A stretch of DNA of 64,000 nt from Prasinococcaceae sp. CCMP 1430 (lineage: Eukaryota > Prasinodermophyta > Palmophyllophyceae > Prasinococcales > Prasinococcaceae), in contig RQSC01000029.1 of NCBI GenBank assembly GCA_013416795.1, forward strand, positions 519,584 to 583,583. The letters run 5' to 3'. This document shows, piece after piece, positions 19,458-29,600 of the stretch; positions within the stretch are counted from its first letter, which is position 1, and the number at the start of each line of letters is the position of its first letter. Below the pieces are notes generated by a model that was not told where the DNA came from, made no database searches, and worked only from the letters and a program-made list of their open reading frames with translations. Both the position numbers and the translations under genes were made by a program.

Positions 19458-20564
19458 GGTTGCCGCGAGCGCGGCCGGCCGCGCACCGCCTTGACACGAG
19501 TGCGCGCAAGAAAAGGGCGCGCGCAGGGCCTCGCGCGGCGCGCCAGAGCGCGCGCAGGAGGGGGGAAAGGCGAGGAGGGGGGTGGGTGGACAGGGAGTGA
19601 AAAGGGGCTTCGCCGCTTTCGATCACCGCGCGCGTGCCTCGCCAACGCCTCCCGCGCCCGTCCCCTCCTGAGGCGGGCGTGGGCACGCAAAGCGCGGCTC
19701 TGTCGCAGAGTGGCGCCGCCGCCGCCGCCGCAGCGCGCGGGCGCTGAGCTGGCGGCCGCGAAATCGACACCGGCGCCCAACCATAATTCGAAACGAGGTC
19801 AAATTCCGCGGAAACTCTGTCGGAATGCGCGCGGGAGCGTGGGATCAAAAAGGAGATCTTGCGGCCATACGGAAAATGCCACGCAAAAAAAGCAAAAGCA
19901 AAAGAGAGTGGGGAGACCCTCATACTGTGATAAACCCTTTCTTGGCGAAAGCTCAGGGTTAGGGTTCGGTGAGGGGCGAGCGAGTCCCCGTTTGATGGTC
20001 ATTTCTCTTGCGCGCGCACTTTTTGGCGTGTGGGGCCTCCCCCCTTTTCCGCGCCGATCCGGCGCGGAGCGCGCGCGCGCCGCACCGTGATTGGCCGATG
20101 GCGGCGCCGCGCGTTCTGCGGCCAATCACAGCGCGGCGCGGCGCGCGCTGTGGGCCCCGCCCGCGCCCACGCGGTTGCCGCAGCGGCAACACCGTGCGAG
20201 GTCGCCGATTCGCGCGGCACCCCACAAAAGAAAAAGAAAAAGAAATCAGCAACGACTCTTTCGTGATGGGGAGACCACAGCACCCCATTTTTCGAGCGCT
20301 GCGGAGTCGTCGCATTCCGGGCACCACCCGCAGAAAAAGGCAACACCAAAAAGGAAAGGAAAAGGGGCGACAAAAGTCTCTTGTCGAAATGCACACGGTG
20401 CGGTTCAAAGCCGTGCTGGAAACAAAACCAAAACAAAACGCTGCGGGTTTGACCTGCACGAGCGCCACCCGCGCCAAGGGAAGGGGTGGGGTGGGGGGTA
20501 GTGTGCGTGCGCGGAAGGGGCCAGAGCGCGCGCGGGGGGCCTGCCAGGGGAGCGAGCGGAAGCG
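19458..20564. promoter_or_regulatory. Divergent promoter region of CCDC6-like and IFT22 genes
   Basis: A 1.1-kb region without a gene. Its base composition alternates: GC-rich near both starts, with A-rich islands at 19785-19960 and 20220-20440. A perfect 11-bp inverted repeat (gtgattggccg at 20087-20097 and cggccaatcac at 20119-20129) places CCAAT boxes in both orientations, a typical NF-Y arrangement. A telomere-like agggttagggtt lies at 19955-19966. The 10-mer tggggagacc occurs twice (about 19910 and 20268). No TATA box is evident. Confidence 0.5.
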
Positions 20565-21263
20565 ATGCGAGCACAGAACGAGCCCATAAAGGTGCGCAAC
20601 CACCCATCCCCCCTTCCCGTGCGCGCCCGCTGCTGTCCCGTCTCCCCGCGCGCGAGCATGTGTGCTTGCTTGAGGGCGCCGTGGCTCGGGCGATGGCGCT
20701 GGCGCGCAGGCGGGCAGGCGGCCCGAGGCCGGAGGCTGACCCGCGCGGGCGGCGCGCAGGTGTGCATCGTGGGCCCGGCGGGCTCTGCGAAAACGGTGTT
20801 AACGAATAACCTCGCCGACCTGCCTGTGCCCACCGGGTATGAGCCGACTGTCGGCTGTCGCGTGCAGGAGATCGAGCGGCCAAGCGGCGCAGGCGGGCGC
20901 AGCGGGATGGCGCGCGTGCGCCTGTGGGATTGCGCGGGAGGCAGCGAGTACCAGGGATGCTGGCCCGCGCTCGCGCACGGCTGCGAAGGTCTGCTGATGG
21001 TGTACGATCCAGACGTGCAGGGATCGGAGGAGACGCTTGAGGCGCTCTATCGCGTGTTCGCGCAGCCGCGCAGCCTGCGCGAGAAGCAGTGCTGTGTGCT
21101 GGCCGTGGTCAGCAGCGAGCAGGCGCGCTCGTCCGCAGGCCTGCAGGGCAAACTCTCGCAGCTGCGCCACATCGTTGTCGACGCCGCGCAACTCGCGCAG
21201 GGCGTTCGATGCGACGCCGCCCTCTCTGCCATCGACGCGGTCGTCGCCGCCGCCGCGCAGTAG
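20565..21263 (+). CDS. IFT22: Intraflagellar transport protein IFT22 (RABL5)
   Basis: Exon 1 is only 27 bp (20565-20591, nine codons) and exon 2 is 20760-21263. The 168-bp phase-0 intron (GTGCGCAAC donor, GCGCGCAG acceptor) has no in-frame stop. The splice gives an N-terminus ending IK joined to VCIVGPAGSAKT, the G1 loop in the expected position. G3 is represented by LWDCAGG, followed by CWPALAHGCEGLLMVYD, which matches RABL5/IFT22 (animal form CWPALMKDAHGVVIVF). The product is about 176 residues, as expected for the family. IFT22 is a non-canonical small GTPase of the IFT-B complex in cilia, so the organism is expected to be ciliated at some stage. The C-terminus lacks a prenylation motif, as in other IFT22 proteins. 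Confidence 0.9.
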   Translation: MRAQNEPIKVRNHPSPLPVRARCCPVSPRASMCACLRAPWLGRWRWRAGGQAARGRRLTRAGGAQVCIVGPAGSAKTVLTNNLADLPVPTGYEPTVGCRVQEIERPSGAGGRSGMARVRLWDCAGGSEYQGCWPALAHGCEGLLMVYDPDVQGSEETLEALYRVFAQPRSLREKQCCVLAVVSSEQARSSAGLQGKLSQLRHIVVDAAQLAQGVRCDAALSAIDAVVAAAAQ

Positions 21264-21322
21264 CTCGCCGCCGCATCGCGCACGCGCTGCCGGAAAGGGC
21301 GATGCAATGCAATGTGACGTGA

Positions 21323-21328
21323 TGTACA
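21323..21328. terminator. TGTACA palindrome between convergent IFT22 and DnaJ genes
   Basis: TGTACA followed directly by atatataaacc sits 60 bp after the IFT22 stop in the 200-bp convergent spacer. Candidate shared 3'-end signal. Confidence 0.4.
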
Positions 21329-21463
21329 ATATATAAACCCTCTTTCCAATCCAGCACGCGGCAACCCTAATTTTCTTCGGGTTGAGGTGGCCCACCGCAC
21401 CTGCTGCGCCAGTTCGAGAGCGTGGCGGTCGATGACGAAGGCGTGCGCACATCTGCAGGTGCT

Positions 21464-23299
21464 TCACGCGTCATTCTCCTCGGCCATTTTCTGGGCCATC
21501 TGCTGCATCGCCATCTCGACGTTGGTCCTGTGATCCTCCTTGGCGTCCTCCTTGCCGGCGTGACCTGCACGTAGGAAGATGCTCCCAAGAAGCTTCAGAG
21601 CTCGCGCGCGCTCTCGCCACACCTCCTTCGGCACCTCAGCATCGCGCAGCACGTGGCCACAGGCGGTCTTGAGCGTTGCTTCGATGTCGAGCCTCGACAC
21701 GCACCATAGCGCCTCGAGCACCGCCGGCATCGCCTCCTCTGCTGCTTGTCGTATTGCCTCGGCCTCAGAAGGAGCGGAATCTGCACCCCCCTGCGTCTCC
21801 TTTGTGTCCTGTCGCGCCGCCTCGTGTTGCTGCCCGCCCGGTGCGTTGGCGCCCTCTCTGTTCGCACCCGCGGACGTGCGCCGGCTTGGATCTGCATCTT
21901 TGTCCTCATCGCCGCCGTTCGCTCTGTCCATGATCTCGGCGGCGCGACGCTGCGCCTGGTACGCGCCCATCGCGGCCTTGATCGTCCGCCCGTACGTTTT
22001 GATGGTGTGCCCCCGTTGGACAGCCATCGCCCAAACGCTGTCCAGCCTGTGCGTCAGGTGGGCCTCGGCAATGTTCTTGTACTGGAACCCCACGACTCGT
22101 AGCAGCCTCGTACCGTAGGGCACATGTGCGAGCTCGTTGGCCTCGGTCTCCGCCCACATGCGGAAACCGTCCTTGTCGCCCTCGACGTACTGCCGCAGGT
22201 ACGCGCACAGCTTGACAGACAGCTCGGCCTCCCTCCGCAGCTGCCTTCGCTTGACCTGACCGTTTTCGCTGAAGGCATCGGCAATGTCCGCGGCACCGCC
22301 CGCACCGCCGGATATCTCCGCCTCGTCCAGCGCCATTGCGAGCTTGAGCTCGCCGATGAAGTCCCGAAATCGCTCCGAGCCGAAGAGCACGGCAAAAAAG
22401 ACGCTCGTGTCCATCATGCGCTCCCCCTTCAGGGCGTCGCGGCCCGAGCGATCGTACTTCGCGCGGAGTGCGGGATCCGACAGGACCTGGTACGCCTCCC
22501 CGACCGCCTGGAAGCGGGCTTTGGCATCCTCGTCGCCGGGATTCTTGTCTGGGTGCAGCTTGCGCGCGCGTACGTAGTACGCCTTCTTGATAGCGCCCTG
22601 CGTCGCGTCGGTGGGAACGCCCAACAAGTCGTAAAGCTCGGTATCACACACTTCGCCGTCAGACTGCCGAGCGCCCGCGTTCGCGCGAGCGCCGCTCGGA
22701 CCGCCCGCGTATGCGCGCTGCCGCTCCGCCGCCGCGCGCATTTCTGCGTCCCGCTCGGGGGAGAAAGCGGCGTTGTCGACGACCACGCCTCTTTCGTCGC
22801 TGTCGGCGAAGCACGCTTTGTAGCGCGCCATCACGCCGTCCGAGGTCCACGTGCGTCGCTCCTCGTCCCATGTCTTGCCGTCGTGAGACTCTTTGACGGC
22901 TTCGGCAGTGTTCACAACTCCGCGACCGAGCTGCACACACCCGACCACAGCTCCAGCGACGGGTAGCACGACCGCTCCCGCCACGCCGGCCGCTAGACCC
23001 TTGGCGAACCCCTTGGTGCCCTCATTTTTTGCACCGAGCACCGGCGCGGCGACGAGGCTCGCAAGGCCCGCGGCGACGCCCTTCACGGTGGACTTGAGGC
23101 CGGAGCTCAGACCTGCGGCGGCGTCTCGTGGCCGGCGCGTCGAGAAGAGGCAGTCGAGGCTTGCCGCCGCAGCAGCGGCCGCGGCCGCCTCGTCGATGTT
23201 GCCTGCGCCGCCTGCGGGTCCTGCCGTGCTGACCTCGTCGGTCATCGGTGGCGCTGCCGATGGCGCCACCGTCGAAGCGTCACCCGCGCCCTCCGACAT
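21464..23299 (-). CDS. DnaJ (Hsp40) protein with C-terminal X domain
   Basis: A single frame from ATG 23299 gives 611 residues. Residues about 68-132 form a Gly/Ala-rich amphipathic region (GFAKGLAAGVAGAVVLPVAG) resembling the glycine-patterned membrane-binding helices found near the C-terminus of VPS13-type proteins. The J domain spans about 218-290 with HPD at 249-251 (ARKLHPDKNPGD) and the usual helix IV (YQVLSDPALRAKYD). It is followed by a DnaJ-X-type helical domain (VFFAVLFGSERFRDFIGEL; RRQLRREAELSVKLCAYL). The protein ends in a disordered Gln/Ser segment and a last helical block. There is no zinc finger or class A/B client-binding domain, so it is a class C J-protein that would recruit Hsp70 to a membrane or specific client. 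The client is unknown. Confidence 0.88.
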   Translation of the reverse strand: MSEGAGDASTVAPSAAPPMTDEVSTAGPAGGAGNIDEAAAAAAAAASLDCLFSTRRPRDAAAGLSSGLKSTVKGVAAGLASLVAAPVLGAKNEGTKGFAKGLAAGVAGAVVLPVAGAVVGCVQLGRGVVNTAEAVKESHDGKTWDEERRTWTSDGVMARYKACFADSDERGVVVDNAAFSPERDAEMRAAAERQRAYAGGPSGARANAGARQSDGEVCDTELYDLLGVPTDATQGAIKKAYYVRARKLHPDKNPGDEDAKARFQAVGEAYQVLSDPALRAKYDRSGRDALKGERMMDTSVFFAVLFGSERFRDFIGELKLAMALDEAEISGGAGGAADIADAFSENGQVKRRQLRREAELSVKLCAYLRQYVEGDKDGFRMWAETEANELAHVPYGTRLLRVVGFQYKNIAEAHLTHRLDSVWAMAVQRGHTIKTYGRTIKAAMGAYQAQRRAAEIMDRANGGDEDKDADPSRRTSAGANREGANAPGGQQHEAARQDTKETQGGADSAPSEAEAIRQAAEEAMPAVLEALWCVSRLDIEATLKTACGHVLRDAEVPKEVWRERARALKLLGSIFLRAGHAGKEDAKEDHRTNVEMAMQQMAQKMAEENDA

Positions 23300-23937
23300 C
23301 GGCCGAGGCTTCCTTCCTGGCCCGCCCGCCCCACCACCCACCCCACCCCGGCTCGGCTCGGCGGGGGGAAAAGAGGGTAGCGAGGCGCCCACACCGCCGC
23401 GCCCAGCGTGCCCCTTGCCACCGAGAGGGGAGGAGAGAGGGGAACGGCGCAAGGCCAAGCTGCTCAGAGAGCGGCCGCCTCCTCCAGGCCCTCGGCTCTC
23501 TCCGCTTTCGCCGCCGCACCTGCCGCCGCCGCAGCGCGCGCCTGTGGCGCACGCGCGCCGCAGCAGCAGCAGCGCCGCGTGCGCGCCCCGAGATCCGGTC
23601 GTGTCAGATTTTAGGTGCGCCGACCCGCCCGCAGCCGCGGGTGCACCGGCTGCCGCGATACCATGGACTGCCGAGTTTTTGTATTTGAGTAGTACGAGCA
23701 CGTGATGCAACTTTTGTCGCGCCGCGCGCGCGGGCGCAGGTCTGTGTCTGACCCGGGTGACACTGTGGTTACACGTCGCACCTATGGGTCTCTCTACGAG
23801 TGTCGGGCGCAACTCGCTACAGCCGCGCCGCGCCCCGAAGCGCCCCTGGATCGAAGGCCTTGGTTGCACGAGCCCGCCCGAGCAGGCGTCGTCCCAAGAC
23901 GGCCTACAGAGAAATCGAGGTCGAGCATCAATCGCGC

Positions 23938-24516
23938 TCACGGGTACAGCCCGCGGCCCCACGCGAAGAAGCCCTTGATGGCGTTAGTGATGGGGTTGCC
24001 TCCCTTCTTCCCGGTGTCGACGGTGACCTCCTCGACCTCGTCCTCATCGACCTCGATGGCGTCGTCGCCGTCACCGCCCTTGGCGACGAGGGAGATGGCG
24101 AGCGCTGCTGCCACCACGGTCACCACGGCGCCGGTCACCTTGCGGGCGACCTTGCCGGCGCCGCTCTTCTCCTCGCCGGTGGCGGCGGGGACGCTCGCTG
24201 AGGACGCTGTGGCCATCGCAAGTCCAGAGCCGGGCACGGTAGCAACGCCGGCGTCGGCGCCGAGATAGGATGCCGCGCGTTCGGCGTCGGGCGGATCCAG
24301 CGTTGGGAGGGTGGCCGCCGAGCCGGTCACGCCCAGGTCGGCCATCGACGGGGCGTCGCCGGGCGCGTCGGATGAGGGGAAGCACGCGTTTTTGATGCCA
24401 CCGACGCCGGAGTGCACCAGCCCGCCCACGGTGTCGACCGTCGTTCCGACGACGCCACCCACGCCATCGATGACGCGGTTGACGCCCGAGGACACGCCCG
24501 AAGCGACGTTGCCCAT
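23938..24516 (-). CDS. Small MGN-start protein with predicted myristoylation site and one membrane segment
   Basis: 192 residues from ATG 24516. The N-terminus MGNVASGVSSG fits an N-myristoylation signal (Gly2, Ser6). It is followed by Gly/Val-rich amphipathic repeats (GVNRVIDGVGGVVGTTVDT, then VGGLVHSGVGG). A middle Ala/Pro linker leads to a single hydrophobic segment (VVTVVAAALAISLVA, about residues 131-146). A short acidic run (DEDEVEEV) and a basic aromatic end (FFAWGRGLYP) complete it. No family is recognised. The lipid-anchor and membrane features suggest a peripheral or tail-region membrane protein. It lies upstream of and in the same direction as the DnaJ gene, and the two share Gly-patterned membrane helices. 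TGTAA on the coding strand lies at 23769-23773. Confidence 0.65.
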   Translation of the reverse strand: MGNVASGVSSGVNRVIDGVGGVVGTTVDTVGGLVHSGVGGIKNACFPSSDAPGDAPSMADLGVTGSAATLPTLDPPDAERAASYLGADAGVATVPGSGLAMATASSASVPAATGEEKSGAGKVARKVTGAVVTVVAAALAISLVAKGGDGDDAIEVDEDEVEEVTVDTGKKGGNPITNAIKGFFAWGRGLYP

Positions 24517-26600
24517 GGCGCGGCGCGAGGGGCGGAAGGAGCGGAGCCGACAGCACCGAGGAGAGGCAGAGCGACGGGAAGAGTTGAGGTCGGTCGGGTC
24601 AGCTCGGCGTGCGTGTGAGTTCGTTGGCGGTAAAGCAGGCGGGTGAAGCTTGGCGGTCGTGCTCAAAGGGCTGCGCGCGCCAGAGCGCCGCGCGGCGGGC
24701 AGCACACGGCCGCGCGCGAATCGTGCACGCCCACGGCAATCGCTGGTGGCGTCAGCCAACACCTCCCTGAGGCGGGGGCGAGGAGCGCAAACACGCGCGG
24801 CAGGTGTGCGGCGCGGGCGAACGCGCAGACCTGCCGCGATCCTCAGGGCTCGCGGCTGGACTCGAGCCGACGCGTGTGGCTGGTCCCGTCCGGACCAACA
24901 CCTCGCCTGCCCCCCCCGCGTGCACATGTGCTGGCGTGAACACCACTCGACAGCAGCGAGCACACCCCTCAGCGCGCAAAATAGCTGCTTGGCGGGCAGC
25001 CCCTGCCCGCACGCGCGGTGGCTGCAACCCGGGCGTGCAGGAGCACGCAGGAGCGCGCGCGGGAGGGGGTTGGGGTGCGGGCGATGAGGGCAGCCTCGCA
25101 CTCTGAGGCGTGCGCCGCCGCCGCCCCGTGGCTGTTTGCGCACGCCTCGCATTTTTCCGCGCGCGGGCGGATAACATTTTTTGACGCCGTCCGTGGTCGG
25201 CGCGCGCGCGCGCGCGCCGCCCCCGCGCCGCGTGCGCCGCGCGCACCGTCCTCGCCGCCGCTGCGCGAGCCGGACGCACCCATGAATGCGGCTACGACGG
25301 GGCGCTGGCGCTGCTCGTGTGCGGTGTGGCGTCGCGCCGCGCCCCCACCCCCACACACATCACATACCCCCCCCCCCATCCCGCGCCCCGACGCGCCCCA
25401 AACGGCCGCGCGCCGGTTGACATTGGAACCCAAAAAATCTCCCGCGCCACATCCGACGCCCTCGATGGAATGGAACGAACGAACCACAGCGACAGGACGG
25501 CCAGGCCGCCCTCGGGCATTCCCCGCCCCACACAGCCCACCTACCCACACGGTGGCGCCCACCCGTCGCCTCTCCTCTCGGTCACACCGACCCTCCCCTC
25601 GGCTGGTTGGCCCTGACCGACCGACCGACGGGGCGCAATCTGCAGGCCTGCGCCGGCCCCGCGCCAGCCGCCAGCCTTCAGCCTGGCCATCCGCACCCGC
25701 CCGATCCGCCGACCCGACCCCGTCCCATCGACCGGCCGAGCGGGCCACTCAGTGGGCGGCGGGATCGTGCGGCGGGCGGCGCGCCGGCGGCGGCCGGGGG
25801 GATCGGGATCGCGCGCGCAATATCCGCGACGCGACGCGTGCGCTCGAGCGAGCGCGTGTGCATGTACGAGGGCGCGCATGCACGCTCTGCTCTGCCGCGA
25901 CGACGCGTGCGTGCGTGTAGAAGCCGAGAGCACAAGTTGCGCATCGTGAATGCGTGTACCATCGTCGTACACGTGTGTGGGCGCGTGCGTGCCTGCGTGC
26001 GCGCGCGTGGTGGGCCTCGCTCCTGCGCACGACACACACCGCGCCGGCGCTCCGCCAGCGGCCCGCCGAGAGCTCGCTCGACAACACCCCCCCGCGCCTG
26101 AGTGTGGTTCAGCCCGCCAACGCACGCGCCCACGCGTCCCACTCGCGAACACCCCTCCCACTGGCTGCCAGCCACGCGACCCGGCCGAACCAAACCAACA
26201 AGAAAATTATAACCCTAATCACTACCCCAACTACGTGCGCATCGCCCCAAACCTCCGGTTGCGTACTGCACGCCCAGATTTTGTGCGGGAGCAGGGGCGT
26301 CGAGAGCGGCGCGCGTGCGTGTGTGTGGGTGTGCGTGCGTGTGTGTGGGGGCGGGATGGGGAGGGCGGCGCCAAAGCGCGCGCCTGAAGCGGTTCGCCCC
26401 GGGCGGGCGGGCGGCCTGACGGTCGATCGGGGCGGTGGCACGCGCGTGGCGAGCGGCCGACGCGTGCGCGGGCGTGCCGCAAACGCGCGGGCGTGCCGGC
26501 CGAGGAGCGCTGCGGCGGGCGATGGAGGCGGACGGGCAGGCCCGGGGCGAGGCTGCGGCGGCATAGGTGAAGAGCCGCCCGTTCCCCCTTCTCGCCAGCG
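24517..26600. promoter_or_regulatory. Long divergent intergenic region upstream of telomerase reverse transcriptase
   Basis: About 2.1 kb with no convincing gene on either strand; open frames here are GC-driven and of random composition. Visible features are an alternating CG tract at 25199-25218, poly-C runs near 25371, an A/T-richer patch with aaccctaa at about 26208-26215 (telomere-motif match, about 390 bp upstream of TERT), and a GT-rich microsatellite at 26315-26352. Promoter elements are not otherwise identifiable. Confidence 0.4.
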
Positions 26601-29600
26601 ATGGAGGCAGTGGCGCAGCGCGCGCCACACGACATCGGAGCGCCTCCACGCGGCGCCGCGAGTGGCGCTGGCGGGCTGGTTGACGGCGGGGGCGGCGGCG
26701 GCTCGGCCGCCGGCGATCCACAGCCTCCGCTACGCAGCGTGGGGAACGCAGCGCTACGACGGCTGTACTCCGGTGCCAAGCTCGTGCCCCTCTACGAGCG
26801 CCTCGGCGTCGACCTGTCCGAGCTCTCGTCTGAGGCGGCCGCACTCGCGCGATCGGCAGTTGTCGTGCGGGCGGATGGCGGCGGCGCCCCCCTTTCAGGC
26901 GCCGGACGGAACAGACACGCGGGCGAGGGCACGAGCACAGGCGCACCGCTGACTCCGGCGGCGTGGTCGCGAGTGATCGCCGAGAGCGCGTCCGCGTGCG
27001 CCCGTAGCCGCGCCTCCAACGTGCTGAGTCTTGGCGTGCGTTCGAAGCGCGGCCGCGCTGCGGCCCTGCCCACGGAGGTCGTGTATCCCAACACGAGCAC
27101 CAACTCGCTGCTCACGCGGGATTGGTGCGAGCTCGTCGCAGTTGCCGGAGAGGCCGCTGCGCGAGAGCTGCTTGCGTCGGGCGACGCACTTTTCATGCGC
27201 CTACCAAACTCCAACTACATGCAGCTCGCAGGAGTGCCGGCTGTGGAGCGTGGCAAGCGCGTCATGCGCGAGGCGGCGCGGCGCAAGGCGAGAACGACGG
27301 GTGGCGCGGCACAACCGGACGGCAGCCGCGAGCAACATGTGCAATGCGCGTCACGGCGAGCACAGCAGCACCAGCGCCCGCAACAGCGGCACTCGCAGCC
27401 ACGCAAGCGCTCGGAATCGGGCCCGGCGGGGGTTGCCGCCGGCACTCACCAACCCCCGTCGCAGGCTCCGGCCTCAGGCAGTCAGGCCAGGCAGGGCGAT
27501 GGCGCGCCCGAGCCTCCGGTGGCCGCCACGACCGGTCCGCGCCCGCGAGTGCCGGCACCTGGCGGCTCGGTTGGCTTGGGTTCAACGCCTGCCGCCGCGC
27601 TCGTGCCGCGCAACTTTCTCTTTTGCGCGTACTTCGGGCGTACGCCGGGACTGCCCACCAACCACGTGCTGCTTCGCGTGCAGGCGCACGAGGGCGGCGC
27701 GGGCGCGGGGCGAAGGCTGTACACCGCTATCTTCGTCAATCCGCCACCGACGCTCGCGAATACGGGCAGCAGGCCGCACGCCGGCAGCAGCAGCGGCGGC
27801 ACGCATTCCTCCTCCAATAGAGGCCGGCCCGAGATGATCCCCGCAGGCGGCTATCTGCCAATGCTACCCCAGCGCGTTCCGCGCGCCCATCGCGGCGCGC
27901 CTGCTGCATTGGCGGCGCTCGCGCGCGGCGCGACCGCCTGTCCATGTGCGCGCCTGCTGCGGTCCCACTGCCCGCTGCCCCAATGTCTCGAGAGGGGCAG
28001 GGGGCAGCAGAAGCGACGACCGCAGCCGCAGCGGTCGCAGCAGGAAGGTGCGTCTGACGGGTCTCGGCGCCGCGAGCCTTCCGGGGCGATGGCCACACAA
28101 CAGGCGGCCTGCGCGCCAGCGCCCGCAGCGCGCTCTGGCGAGGTCGAATTCGACACGCAGGAGCCAGATGTGTGCGGCGGGGGGGCGGGCGCGCCTAGCG
28201 GCGTCCACTCGCATTCGCATTCGCAGCTCGCATCGGAGGTCAACGCCCTGGCGGCCGCTCAGACGTCTCCTCGCGCGGTCGCATCCTTCGTGTGGGCGTG
28301 CCTGTTGCACATGGCGGGCCCCTCGGGCCTGCTCGGACCCAAGGGCAGTCCCACGCGGCGCTCGCTCCGACAGCGCGTAGAGTGGTTCATACGCCTGCGG
28401 CGCTTCGAGCAGTGCTCGGTGCACCAACTCATGCAGGGCGTGCGCCCAGCGGATATGCCCTTCGTGACCACGGCACCGCACGGCGAGGCGAGTGCACGCG
28501 TGCCCCCTCAGCAGGCCGCCGCCCGCCAACGAATGACTGAGCGCTGGGTGCTCTGGCTCTTTGCGTGCATGGTGTCGCCGCTGGTGCGCGCGCACTTTTA
28601 CGCCACCGACGGCGAGGCCACGCGCCAGTCGGTGGTGTTCTATCGAAAGCCCGTGTGGGCGCGCCTCGCCGTACTCGCAGAGAGACAGCTCGCGCGTAGA
28701 GGGTGGATGGTGCCTTTGGTGGGCGCGGGCGGCGGCGATGGACATGGCCCGGGGAGCGAGAAGGGCGATGCCGAGGCCGATGCGGGAGTCGCTCCTCCGC
28801 CCGCGTGTACCGTGGCACGCTGCGCGCATACGCTCGCTGGGAGGCAGCTTGGCTTCGCCGACCTGCGGCTGCTGCCGCGCGCGCGTGGCAAAGGGGTGCG
28901 CCCTCTGCTCAACATGGGCAGGAGCCACGCCATAACGACGCTCGCTCGAGCGGCCGCTGGGCCCACGAGCGGGCGCGCGGGCGGCACTCACCTCCGCTTC
29001 CAAGCAGTGAATGCCGCTCTTCGACCCGCTTTCCACGTGCTCAAGCACGAGACTCGGCGCGCGGGCGGCGGGACTGGCGCGTCGGTGTTCCACCCCAACG
29101 AGCTGCACGTGCGGCTGCGCGCCTTCCTGGCGACCAATGCGCGTGCCCCTGGGGTACCGCTTGGCGCGAGTGGTGGCGTGCTGCCTCCGCACGCCCGTCC
29201 ACGCATGTACATCGTCGCCGCCGACATTAGCAAAGCTTTCGACACCGTCGACAGGCCACGCTTGCTGCGCGCTCTGGAGGACACTTTCAGCGAAGGGGAG
29301 TACCTCACTGTGCGTTACTCGGCAGTGCGGCCAAATCACTTGAATGGCTCGGTGCGCTGCACGTGGGAGTGCGCCGTGCGCGCGGCGGCAGACTATCCGC
29401 AATTCGCAGACGTCGCAGCGGGGCTGGCATCAACGAAGCTGTGGCATTCAGTGCTCACCGACCAGGTTGTGTACTCGACCCTCGAGCGGCCATACGTGTT
29501 GTCCCTCGTGCAGGAGCACATCGCCGGTGGCGTCGTGTGTGTGGGCGGATGCGGCCGCCACGGCCGCCTGTACCGCCATGCTGCTGGGATCGCGCAAGGC

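Noticed and set aside
19955-19966. Chromosome-end telomere array
   Set aside because: Only two TTAGGG-like units are present, surrounded by genes on both sides, so this is not a telomere.
24517-26600. Several 150-330 codon frames in the region upstream of TERT
   Set aside because: Their composition is Arg/Pro/Ala noise with no domain, no intron logic and no conserved motif; GC content alone explains the lack of stops.
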